Positions 1-5,717 of a stretch of 6,238 bases of DNA are shown here, piece after piece (position 1 is the first letter of the stretch; every line of letters begins with the position of its first letter). The stretch comes from an uncultured Actinomycetes bacterium (GTDB taxonomy: Bacteria; Actinomycetota; Thermoleophilia; Miltoncostaeales; Miltoncostaeaceae), in contig CALMEC010000254.1 in the NCBI GenBank assembly GCA_937862675.1, positions 1-6,238 of the forward strand. The letters run 5' to 3'. Position numbers and translations under genes: made by a program. The notes below the pieces were generated by a model. It ran no database searches and was not told where the DNA came from. It saw only the letters and a list, made by a program, of their open reading frames with translations.

Positions 1-1
1 G

Positions 2-301
2 GTCCGGCAGACGGCGCTCCGTCCGGTCCCGCCCACCGTGTTCATGCCACGGCCGCGGGTGGACTCGGCGATCGTGGCGATGGAGCGTGTCGCGCCGGCG
101 CCCGGCGACGGTCTGCGCTCCATGGTCCAGGCGGCGTTCGCCCAGCGGCGCAAGACGCTGGTCAACGCGTTGTCGTCGGCAGGGCGGGACCGCGGTGCCG
201 TGGCCGCGGCGCTGGATCGCCTGGGCCTCCTGCCCTCCGTCCGTGCCCAGGAACTGACGCCCCCGCAGTTCGTCGAGCTCGAGCGGTGTCTTCCGGCCTG
301 A
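2..301 (+). CDS. rsmA: RsmA/KsgA 16S rRNA dimethyladenosine transferase, C-terminal part (5' end outside window)
   Basis: The last 99 codons of the enzyme that dimethylates two adjacent adenines in the helix-45 loop of 16S rRNA, using S-adenosylmethionine, late in small-subunit assembly. Family members are about 260-290 aa, so the methyltransferase core lies upstream of the window. What is visible is the family's C-terminal part: an F-x-P-x-P-x-V-D-S motif (FMPRPRVDSAIV, codons from about position 41) followed by the helical FAQRRKTLVNAL stretch, where RsmA proteins typically read F-x-x-R-R-K-x-L-x-N. The reading frame is open from position 2 and ends in TGA at 299-301. The neighbouring gene on the right is convergent, so this is the last gene of its transcription unit here. 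In many actinomycetes rsmA is followed directly by ispE; here about 4 kb separate them. The family call is secure. Nothing can be said about the start or its regulation. Confidence 0.93.
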   Translation, partial: VRQTALRPVPPTVFMPRPRVDSAIVAMERVAPAPGDGLRSMVQAAFAQRRKTLVNALSSAGRDRGAVAAALDRLGLLPSVRAQELTPPQFVELERCLPA

Positions 302-302
302 G

Positions 303-326
303 CACCGGTCAGGCGGGGCCCCGGTG
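303..326. terminator. Possible bidirectional terminator hairpin between convergent genes
   Basis: The 68-bp gap between the converging rsmA and GMC stop codons contains an inverted repeat CACCGG (303-308) / CCGGTG (321-326) with a 12-nt loop. A second one, CGGTGCG (338-344) / CGCACCG (361-367), has a smaller CGGGCG/CGCCCG stem (334-339/349-354) nested against it. No T-run follows on either strand, so these are not classical intrinsic terminators. In GC-rich DNA short inverted repeats arise by chance. The position between two convergent stops is the main support. Confidence 0.3.
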
Positions 327-369
327 TCCGCGACGGGCGGTGCGCATACGCCCGGCCTGCCGCACCGGC

Positions 370-1974
370 TCAGGAGGCCGGGAGGTCGCCGGCGTCCTGC
401 CGGATGAGATCGGCCGCCCGCTCGGCGATCATCAGCACGGGGGCGTGGATGTTGCCGGAGGTGATCGTCGGCATGACGGATGCGTCGACCACCCGCAGCC
501 CCTCCGCGCCGCGTAGACGGAGACGCGTGTCGACCACGGCGGCATCGTCCCCGCCCATCCGGCAGGTGCCGCAGGGGTGGTAGAGCGTCTGACCGGTCGC
601 GCGCGCCCAAGCCAGGAGGGCCGCGTCGTCGCGTGCGTCGGGGCCGGGGTTCATCTCGCGCACCACCAGACGCGACAGCGACGGCTGCGACACGATCTCC
701 CGGACGATCCGCATCGCCGCGATGACGCACCGGCGATCCTCCTCCGCGTGGAGGAAGCGCGGATGGATGGCGGGCGGCACGGCCGGATCGGCGCTGGTGG
801 CGTGGATGGCGCCGACGGACCCCGGCCGCTGCTGGATGATGCCGACGGTCATGCCCGGTTCCCGGTCGAGGACGCGCTGCGCGGCGTTCTCGTAGCTGGC
901 ATGCATGAACAGCAGCTGTGCGTCGGGACGATCCGACGACGGGTCGGTGCTGACGAATCCGTGGCAGAGCGCCGGTCCCAGGGTCAGGATCCCCCGGTGG
1001 CGCGTCAGGTAACGGGCCACCCCCGCAGCGAGGGAGAGGCCACGTGACGCCTGGTTGATGCTCCGCACCCCCGAGAGCCGCCAGTTCATCCGCAGGGCGT
1101 AGTGATCGGTGTACCCCTCGCCGACGTCGGGCGAGGGGACGCGGACCGGGATGCCCAGCGCACGGAGCACGTCGGGGTCGCCGATCCCGGACAGTTCCAG
1201 GAGATGCGGTGAGCGGACGGCGCCGGCGGCGAGGATCACCTCGCGTCGCGCGCGAAGGGTCCGGACACGTCCGTGACGGACGACCCGGGCACCCACGCAG
1301 CGTTCACCCTCGAAGACGAGCTCCCGTGCCAGGGTCCCGGACATGATCCGCAGGTTCGGACGGCCGCGCGCCGGGGCGAGATAGGCGTCGTACGGGCTCC
1401 ATCGCCGCCCGTTGCGCTGATTGACCTGGTAGTAGCCGAAGCCCGCCTGTTCGACGTTGTAGTCGTCCACCAGGCGTCCGCCGGCCTCGACCGCCGCGGC
1501 GAGGAACGCGTCGGACGCCCGGAAGCGCTCACGCACCTGCGTGACGTTGACCGGGCCGTCGTGGCCGCGCTCCGGTCCGTCCATCGTCGTGTTCTCGAGA
1601 CGCCGGAAGTACGGGGCGACGTCGGCGAACGCCCAGCCGTCCGCTCCTGATGCGGCCCAGCCGTCGTAGTCGGCGGGCTGTCCGTGCACATAGACCATCC
1701 CGTTGATGAGGCCGGACCCGCCCAGTCCCCGTCCGCTCGGGATGGGGATCTCGCGTCCGTCCGTCGCCTCGTCGGGGGTCGACCGGTACGCCCAGTTGTA
1801 CCGGCGGCTCCGCAGCAGATGGCCGAATCCCGCGGGGATCCGGATGTAGGGGCTCCGCGGGCGGCCCCCCGCCTCCACCAGGAGCGCGGTGAACCGGCCG
1901 GACTCGGTCAGTCGGCGCGCGAGGACGCAACCGGCGGACCCGCCACCGATGATGAGGTAGTCGACATCGTCCAC
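370..1974 (-). CDS. GMC-family FAD-dependent oxidoreductase (choline/alcohol dehydrogenase-like)
   Basis: A 534-aa flavoenzyme of the glucose-methanol-choline family, expected to oxidise a primary alcohol or similar substrate with FAD. It has no signal peptide and is probably cytoplasmic. The N-terminus carries the FAD-binding Rossmann motif DYLIIGGGSAGC (residues 5-16). GMC signature 1 begins GRGLGGSGLINGMVY at residue 81, and signature 2 is GAVRSPHLLELSGIG (251-265). The C-terminal domain ends with HPCGTCRMG, VVDASVMPT and SGNIHAP. The catalytic pair reads as His466 and His510. Choline dehydrogenase-like relatives usually have Asn at the second place (GNTNAP), whereas glucose oxidase has His. 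The start is GTG at 1974, chosen because a GGAGGG ribosome site lies 6 bases upstream and the FAD motif begins a few residues in. The frame stays open a further 205 codons upstream across the dxs start, but without family similarity. It is transcribed divergently from dxs and convergently with rsmA, so it is a single-gene unit. Substrate unknown: choline, other alcohols and sugars all remain possible. Confidence 0.93.
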   Translation of the reverse strand: MDDVDYLIIGGGSAGCVLARRLTESGRFTALLVEAGGRPRSPYIRIPAGFGHLLRSRRYNWAYRSTPDEATDGREIPIPSGRGLGGSGLINGMVYVHGQPADYDGWAASGADGWAFADVAPYFRRLENTTMDGPERGHDGPVNVTQVRERFRASDAFLAAAVEAGGRLVDDYNVEQAGFGYYQVNQRNGRRWSPYDAYLAPARGRPNLRIMSGTLARELVFEGERCVGARVVRHGRVRTLRARREVILAAGAVRSPHLLELSGIGDPDVLRALGIPVRVPSPDVGEGYTDHYALRMNWRLSGVRSINQASRGLSLAAGVARYLTRHRGILTLGPALCHGFVSTDPSSDRPDAQLLFMHASYENAAQRVLDREPGMTVGIIQQRPGSVGAIHATSADPAVPPAIHPRFLHAEEDRRCVIAAMRIVREIVSQPSLSRLVVREMNPGPDARDDAALLAWARATGQTLYHPCGTCRMGGDDAAVVDTRLRLRGAEGLRVVDASVMPTITSGNIHAPVLMIAERAADLIRQDAGDLPAS

Positions 1975-1980
1975 TCCGCA

Positions 1981-1986
1981 CCCTCC
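1981..1986 (-). promoter_or_regulatory. Ribosome binding site of the GMC gene
   Basis: GGAGGG on the minus strand, 6 bases before the GTG at 1974. It is the clearest Shine-Dalgarno sequence in the window and decides the start of the GMC oxidoreductase, rejecting the much longer open frame that continues upstream. It contrasts with dxs and the small membrane protein, which have none. Confidence 0.75.
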
Positions 1987-2005
1987 ATCCGGTCGTCTTC
2001 GTCGG

Positions 2006-2011
2006 AATATG
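2006..2011 (-). promoter_or_regulatory. Candidate -10 element of the GMC gene
   Basis: CATATT on the minus strand is the only AT-rich hexamer close upstream of the GMC gene in an otherwise very GC-rich stretch. A transcript starting about 7 bases downstream would have a leader of about 25 bases containing the GGAGGG site. No convincing -35 hexamer is seen at 16-18 bp spacing. The call rests on position and base composition only. Confidence 0.3.
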
Positions 2012-2234
2012 CCGGAGGGGGACGGTTCCGTCGCCGTGACATGAGACCCGGATTTCCGTCCGTATGGCCCGCGGAACGGGCCGGGACGCGGGCGTGCCAC
2101 ACCACGGGATCCTCGTCCGGGACGCCGGCGACGATCGGTGGCGCGACCGTCGCGGACAGCGTCCCGCGCGGGCTGAGGAGCCCGCCGCTGCGGGATGGCG
2201 TCCGGTTCCCGCCGGCTCCGCGGGAGGAGCCCGG

Positions 2235-2274
2235 CCGCCGACGGCCCGGTCCGCCCGGGGAGTGCCGTCGGCGG
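2235..2274. repeat. Perfect 11-bp inverted repeat (hairpin or operator) upstream of dxs
   Basis: CCGCCGACGGC (2235-2245) is exactly complementary in reverse to GCCGTCGGCGG (2264-2274), around an 18-base loop. As RNA it would form a very stable 11-bp stem with 9 G-C pairs. It lies 100 bp before the dxs ATG and about 260 bp before the GMC start. No T-run follows on either strand. It is upstream of the proposed dxs start point, so it would be transcribed only from an unseen promoter further up. It could be a DNA operator, a hairpin in an unrecognised transcript, or a relic. Confidence 0.6.
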
Positions 2275-2341
2275 AGTTCCCGCTGCAGGGGCGCACGCGG
2301 GCGATGCCGGCCATCGCATGGACGGGGAACGACCGCCGCGC

Positions 2342-2360
2342 CCGACCGTGCGATGGTCGG
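2342..2360. promoter_or_regulatory. Inverted repeat over the -35 region of dxs (possible operator)
   Basis: CCGACC (2342-2347) and GGTCGG (2355-2360) form a 6-bp dyad with a 7-base spacer, ending one base before the TACAGT hexamer of the proposed dxs promoter. A protein bound here would cover the -35 position, and no TTGACA-like -35 is visible there. The geometry suits a repressor or activator site, but a 6-bp GC-rich dyad could be chance. Confidence 0.3.
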
Positions 2361-2361
2361 C

Positions 2362-2367
2362 TACAGT
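2362..2367 (+). promoter_or_regulatory. -10 element for leaderless dxs transcription
   Basis: TACAGT ends 7 bases before the dxs ATG at 2375. This is the distance expected between a bacterial -10 box and the transcription start, so the A of the ATG would be the first base of the mRNA. TAnnnT boxes at this distance mark leaderless genes in actinomycetes and related high-GC bacteria. There is no Shine-Dalgarno sequence between the box and the ATG, which agrees. A second gene at 5233 shows the same arrangement. Confidence 0.5.
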
Positions 2368-2374
2368 CCCCGGG

Positions 2375-4285
2375 ATGCCCGACGCACCGAAGTACCCATT
2401 GCTCGCGGGGCTCGAGAGCCCCCACGACATCTCCTCCTGGAGCGACCAGGACCTGGCCGACCTCGCCGCCGAGATGCGTGACGCCATCATCTCCGCCGTC
2501 TCGGTCACGGGCGGGCACCTGGGCGCCAGCCTCGGCACGGTCGAGCTCTCGATCGCGCTCCACTGCGAGCTGCGCAGTCCGCACGACAAGATCCTCTGGG
2601 ACGTCGGTCACCAGGCGTACGGCCACAAGCTGCTCACGGGCCGGCTCGAGCAGTTCGCCACGCTCCGTCAGCACGGCGGCATGAGCGGGTTCCTCCGCCG
2701 TGAGGAGAGCGAGCACGACGTCATGGGGGCGGGGCACGCGTCCACGTCGATCAGCTACGGCGTCGGTCTGGCCGAGGCCATTCGCAGCCGTGGTGAGACG
2801 GCGTCCGTGGCGTGCGTCATCGGCGACGGCGCCATGACGGGCGGCATGGCCTACGAGGGGCTCAACCAGGCCGGCCATCTCGGTGTCCCGATGGTGGTCG
2901 TCCTGAACGACAACGGCATGAGCATCGGCGAGAACGTCGGGGCGCTCGCGCGCCTGTTCCAGCGCGCGCGGGTCGACACCAAGGTCACCCGTGTCCGTGA
3001 GGAGATCGAGCGCGGTCTCGGCCGCCTGCCCGGCGGGGACTTCATCGGTGAGCGGCTGCGCGACGCGACCAAGGCGCTGTGGTTCGAGCACGGTGCGCTG
3101 TTCGAGTCGCTCGGCTTCGCCTACGTCGGCCCCATCGACGGTCACGACATCGGTGAGATGCGACGCGCGATCCGGGCGGCGATCGAGCGCGGGCGGCCGG
3201 TCCTGGTGCATGCGAAGACGAACAAGGGCAAGGGCTACGACCCGGCGGAGGCCGACGTCGAGAACATGCACGGTGCCTCGCCGTTCGATCCGGCGTGCGG
3301 AAGCGCCCGCAAGCCGGCCACGCCGCCGCCGCCGGCGTACACGGAGGTCTTCGGGCGTGCGCTGGTCCGCGAGGCCGAGGCCGATCCCCGCGTGGTGGCC
3401 ATCACGGCCGCGATGCTCAAGGGGACCGGGCTCAACCACATGAAGGACCGCTTCCCGGAGCGCACCTACGACGTCGGCATCGCCGAGCAGCACGGCGTGG
3501 TGTTCGCCTGCGGTCTCGCCCTGGCCGGGAAGCGCCCGGTCTGCGCGATCTACTCCACGTTCCTGCAGCGGGCGTTCGACCCCATCGTGCACGACGTCGC
3601 GCTCCAGAACCTCCCGGTCGTCTTCGCGATCGACCGCGGCGGGCTGGTGGGCGACGACGGTCCCACCCATCACGGCGTGTTCGACCTGGCCTACCTCCGC
3701 GCCATCCCGAACATGACGATCATGGCCCCGATGGACGAGGCCGAGCTGGTGCACATGCTGCACACCTCCCTCACCATCGACGGGCCGGTGGCGCTCCGCT
3801 ACCCGCGCGGATCCGGTCCGGGCACGCCGATCCCGCAGACCGCCGTGCGGCTGGAGGTCGGACGCGGCGAGGTCCTGTCGCAGGGGGAGCGCGTGGCCCT
3901 CGTCGGGTACGGACACGGCACTCAGATCGCGCGGGAGGCCGCGGTCGTGATCGAGGACACCGTCGGCGTGGCGCCCACCGTCGTCAACGCCCGCTTCTGC
4001 AAGCCGCTGGATGCGACGCTCATGCGCGATCTGGCCGCCCGTCACGATCTGGTCGTCACCGTGGAGGACCACGCCCAGATGGCGGGTTTCGGCGCGGCCG
4101 TGCTGGAGGCGCTGCAGGACGTGGCCCCCCCGGTGCTGACGCTCGGCGTCCCGGACCGCTTCATCGACCACGGCAAACGGGACCGGCTGCTGGACGAGGC
4201 CGGGCTCTCGCCGGAGGCCGTCAGCCAGCGCGTCATCTCGGTGCTGGACGACTCGCCGGCCGTCCCGTCCCCCCTCCCGCGGTAG
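2375..4285 (+). CDS. dxs: 1-deoxy-D-xylulose-5-phosphate synthase
   Basis: A 636-aa cytoplasmic thiamine diphosphate enzyme that condenses pyruvate with glyceraldehyde 3-phosphate to DXP, releasing CO2. It is the entry step of the MEP isoprenoid pathway and also feeds thiamine and pyridoxal synthesis. The order is the usual one: diphosphate-binding domain (about 1-315), a proline-rich linker (TPPPPAY), pyrimidine-binding domain (from about 322) and C-terminal transketolase domain (from about 492). Visible key residues, given with their E. coli DXS equivalents by motif, are His48 (GGHLGAS), His79 (DVGHQAYGHK), the GDG of the metal/ThDP motif at 150-152 with Asn180 (NDNGMSI), the catalytic Glu371 (DVGIAEQH), Tyr393 and Arg399 for the substrate phosphate, Asp428 and His432 (GDDGPTHHG). 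No expected residue is missing. The ATG at 2375 puts 15 residues before the SPHDI motif, as usual, and fits the leaderless promoter. Upstream in-frame ATGs at 2195 and 2318 add residues without family similarity. ispE follows 14 bp after the stop. Confidence 0.97.
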   Translation: MPDAPKYPLLAGLESPHDISSWSDQDLADLAAEMRDAIISAVSVTGGHLGASLGTVELSIALHCELRSPHDKILWDVGHQAYGHKLLTGRLEQFATLRQHGGMSGFLRREESEHDVMGAGHASTSISYGVGLAEAIRSRGETASVACVIGDGAMTGGMAYEGLNQAGHLGVPMVVVLNDNGMSIGENVGALARLFQRARVDTKVTRVREEIERGLGRLPGGDFIGERLRDATKALWFEHGALFESLGFAYVGPIDGHDIGEMRRAIRAAIERGRPVLVHAKTNKGKGYDPAEADVENMHGASPFDPACGSARKPATPPPPAYTEVFGRALVREAEADPRVVAITAAMLKGTGLNHMKDRFPERTYDVGIAEQHGVVFACGLALAGKRPVCAIYSTFLQRAFDPIVHDVALQNLPVVFAIDRGGLVGDDGPTHHGVFDLAYLRAIPNMTIMAPMDEAELVHMLHTSLTIDGPVALRYPRGSGPGTPIPQTAVRLEVGRGEVLSQGERVALVGYGHGTQIAREAAVVIEDTVGVAPTVVNARFCKPLDATLMRDLAARHDLVVTVEDHAQMAGFGAAVLEALQDVAPPVLTLGVPDRFIDHGKRDRLLDEAGLSPEAVSQRVISVLDDSPAVPSPLPR

Positions 4286-4299
4286 AGGCACCCCACCCG

Positions 4300-5127
4300 G
4301 TGGAGACGTCACCGTCCGCGGCGCGGCGTCCGGCTCCGGCGAAGATCAATCTCCACCTGGCCGTGGGAGCCCGTCGTCCTGACGGCTATCACCCGCTCCG
4401 GTCGCTGATGGTCGCGCTCGACGGTCTCTCCGACACCGTCGAGCTGAAGCGATCCCCGCGGCGTTCGGTGGAGTGCCCGGGGATCGCGCCGCAGGAGAAC
4501 CTGGCGTGGCACGCGCTCGACCGGCTGGAGGAACGCGTGGGGAGGGCGCTGCCGTGCGCCGTGCACATCACGAAGCGGATACCGGCCCAGGCCGGCCTCG
4601 GCGGAGGGTCCAGCGACGCGGCCTCCACGCTCATCCTGGCCGACACCGTGTTCGGTCTGGGCCTGTCGCCGGACGAGCTGGAGGAGGTCGCCGCACGTGT
4701 CGGCAGCGACGTCCCCTTCTTCATCCGTGCCGGCGCACAGTGGGCGGCGGGCCGCGGTGAGGTGCTCCGCCCGGCCACGGCGCCGGAGTTCCACGCACTG
4801 ATCGTCGTTCCCGCCGTGGGTCTCTCCACACGTGACGTCTACCGGGCCTTCGACGAGCTTCCGGTCCCGCCGGACACGGATCCCGCGGATCCGCCGTCGT
4901 TCCCCGGGATCCTGCGCAACGACCTCTGGCCGGCCGCGCTCCGCTGTCACGCCGCGCTGGCCGATCTGGACGCCGCGCTGCGGGACGCGGGCGCCCGGCA
5001 GACCCTGCTGTGCGGCAGCGGCACGGCCATGGCCGGCTTCTTCCCGGATGCCGGCGCCGCCCGCCGGGCACAGGGCGCCTTCACCGGGACCACCACCGCG
5101 GTCGTCCGGCCGCTGGCGGTCCCCTGA
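4300..5127 (+). CDS. ispE: 4-diphosphocytidyl-2-C-methyl-D-erythritol kinase
   Basis: A 275-aa GHMP-family kinase that phosphorylates the 2-hydroxyl of CDP-methylerythritol with ATP, the fourth step of the MEP pathway. It shows the IspE hallmarks in order: PAKINLHLAVGARRPDGYH with the active-site Lys15, the ATP-binding loop PAQAGLGGGSSDAAS (from residue 95), GSDVPFF with the catalytic Asp137, and the C-terminal glycine-rich CGSGTAMAG (from 238). Length is slightly below the usual 280-310. The start is GTG at 4300. No other start codon lies in frame between the dxs stop and the PAKINL motif, and an AGAGG (4284-4288) that overlaps the dxs stop codon sits about 11 bases upstream as a weak ribosome site. 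The 14-bp gap and same strand imply one dxs-ispE transcript and possibly translational coupling. Pairing the first and fourth MEP enzymes in one unit would let a single promoter set pathway flux; that is inference. Confidence 0.96.
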   Translation: METSPSAARRPAPAKINLHLAVGARRPDGYHPLRSLMVALDGLSDTVELKRSPRRSVECPGIAPQENLAWHALDRLEERVGRALPCAVHITKRIPAQAGLGGGSSDAASTLILADTVFGLGLSPDELEEVAARVGSDVPFFIRAGAQWAAGRGEVLRPATAPEFHALIVVPAVGLSTRDVYRAFDELPVPPDTDPADPPSFPGILRNDLWPAALRCHAALADLDAALRDAGARQTLLCGSGTAMAGFFPDAGAARRAQGAFTGTTTAVVRPLAVP

Positions 5128-5131
5128 TCGG

Positions 5132-5146
5132 GTCGCCGCCGGCGAC
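5132..5146 (+). terminator. Hairpin just after ispE (possible terminator)
   Basis: GTCGCC (5132-5137) and GGCGAC (5141-5146) form a perfect 6-bp stem with a 3-base GCC loop, starting 5 bases after the ispE stop codon. No T-run follows, so it is not a standard intrinsic terminator. Its tight loop and place at the end of the dxs-ispE unit make a termination or 3'-end-protecting role plausible but unproven. Confidence 0.3.
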
Positions 5147-5183
5147 GGCGCGGGGATCGTCGCTCGGGATCCGTCCACCGGCA

Positions 5184-5193
5184 TGACCGGTCA
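5184..5193. promoter_or_regulatory. TGACCGGTCA palindrome upstream of the small membrane gene
   Basis: A perfect 10-bp palindrome whose centre lies about 44 bp before the proposed start point of the gene at 5233, just upstream of where a -35 box would sit. That is a typical position for an activator site. It also lies in the ispE downstream spacer. Only one copy is seen in the window, and no regulator is named. Confidence 0.25.
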
Positions 5194-5218
5194 GCCGGGG
5201 ATGCGGCACCGATGGCAG

Positions 5219-5224
5219 TACAAT
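5219..5224 (+). promoter_or_regulatory. -10 element for leaderless transcription of the small membrane gene
   Basis: TACAAT ends 8 bases before the ATG at 5233, so transcription would begin on or within two bases of the start codon. No Shine-Dalgarno sequence lies between them. The arrangement copies the TACAGT-7-ATG layout of dxs. No clear -35 box is seen. It implies the gene is transcribed separately from dxs-ispE, at least in part. Confidence 0.5.
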
Positions 5225-5232
5225 GGGTTCAG

Positions 5233-5700
5233 ATGAATCTTCCCGTCATCACCATCGAGGAGATCCCGACGACGCCCGAGGGGCGCATCCGGCGCTGGCT
5301 GCGCGGCCGTCGCTTGGCCGTCGCCGCCGGTCTTGCGTTCGCCGAGTTCCTGGCCTACCTCATCTTCCAGCCCTCGCGGATCCTCGCCATACTCCTCGTC
5401 GGTGCGGTGCTCGCCGCGTGCATCGCCCTCGGCGGGCGTGTCACCAACCCGCTGCTGCGCGATGTCGTGTTCATCGTGGGGTTCGCGCAGGCCATGATCA
5501 TCGCGCTCCCCGTCCTCGCGGGCGTGCTCTCACTGCTCGTCGCCGGCCTCGTGGTCATCGCGCTCATCGCGTTCTTCGTCGTGATGACATTCTCCAGCGC
5601 GGCCGGGAGGAGCACGTCGACGTCGAGCGTGAGCAGGTCTTCGTTCGGGATTCGCTCGCCGTGCACGTACCCCTCTAGCACCTTGTTCCGCTTCACATAG
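5233..5700 (+). CDS. Small four-helix membrane protein of unknown function, C-terminus replaced at a sequence junction
   Basis: I do not recognise a named family. The frame encodes 155 residues, of which about the first 112-118 look native. A polar N-terminus (about residues 1-27, ending RIRRWLRGRRL) would stay in the cytoplasm by the positive-inside rule. Four hydrophobic segments follow, roughly at 28-45, 49-67, 78-95 and 98-117, the first two and last two forming hairpins joined by a short GGRVTNPLLRD loop. After FFVVM (codons near 5572-5586) the composition changes abruptly to Ser/Thr/Arg-rich residues, because the frame is now reading the opposite strand of a glutamate dehydrogenase fragment. 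The natural C-terminus is therefore lost, and the TAG at 5698-5700 is accidental. The ATG at 5233 is preferred to the one at 5212 because of the TACAAT box between them. The gene lies 105 bp after ispE on the same strand. Function unknown; no enzyme motif is seen. Confidence 0.65.
   Translation: MNLPVITIEEIPTTPEGRIRRWLRGRRLAVAAGLAFAEFLAYLIFQPSRILAILLVGAVLAACIALGGRVTNPLLRDVVFIVGFAQAMIIALPVLAGVLSLLVAGLVVIALIAFFVVMTFSSAAGRSTSTSSVSRSSFGIRSPCTYPSSTLFRFT
5568..5588. other. Left chimera junction (shared short sequence)
   Basis: Over these roughly 21 bases the plus strand continues the last membrane helix (codons for A-F-F-V-V-M), while the minus strand already reads as the I-T-T-K-N-A of glutamate dehydrogenase. 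Left of here only the membrane protein makes sense; right of here only the dehydrogenase does. The exact breakpoint cannot be placed inside the overlap. Confidence 0.6.
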
Positions 5701-5717
5701 GCGATCGCGTCGTCCAC

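Larger units (their letters stand above)
1975..2374. other. 400-bp divergent intergenic region with no gene found
   Basis: This gap separates the starts of the GMC gene (leftward) and dxs (rightward). It is long for such compact DNA. Open frames cross it in several frames, as expected at this GC content, but none has a ribosome site or a recognisable family. The dxs frame itself is open back to an ATG at 2195, with another ATG at 2318, neither preceded by a Shine-Dalgarno site. From left to right it holds the GMC ribosome site and possible -10, a GC-only 10-bp palindrome (CCCGCGCGGG, 2163-2172), a strong hairpin (2235-2274), a small inverted repeat (2342-2360) and the dxs -10 element. No tRNA or small-RNA gene is recognised. 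Confidence 0.6.

Noticed and set aside
302..374. Near-repeat of GCACCGGTCAGG (302-313) and GCACCGGCTCAGG (362-374) flanking the rsmA-GMC gap, as possible insertion-site duplication
   Set aside because: The copies are imperfect, and the second overlaps the GMC stop codon. Nothing between them resembles a mobile element.
2081..2125. Direct repeat CCGGGACGC at 2081-2089 and 2117-2125
   Set aside because: Two 9-bp GC-rich copies with unlike flanks are within chance for this composition, and there is no third copy or regular spacing.
2195..2374. Longer dxs start at ATG 2195 or 2318
   Set aside because: The added residues are unlike DXS N-termini and neither ATG has a ribosome site. The -10 box immediately before 2375 supports the shorter form.
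1975..2589. N-terminal extension of the GMC frame by 205 codons
   Set aside because: It overlaps the dxs start and shows no family similarity. The GTG at 1974 has a well-spaced GGAGGG and leads straight into the FAD-binding motif.
3295..4299. Upstream extension of the ispE frame inside dxs
   Set aside because: It is an out-of-frame shadow of dxs, rich in Arg, Gly and Ala. The GHMP kinase sequence begins only after 4300.
1529..4312. A 927-codon open frame on the minus strand across dxs and part of the GMC gene
   Set aside because: It is antisense to dxs with Arg/Asp/Val-rich, low-information protein and no motifs. Long antisense frames are routine when codon third positions are nearly all G or C. 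dxs has every expected catalytic residue on the plus strand.
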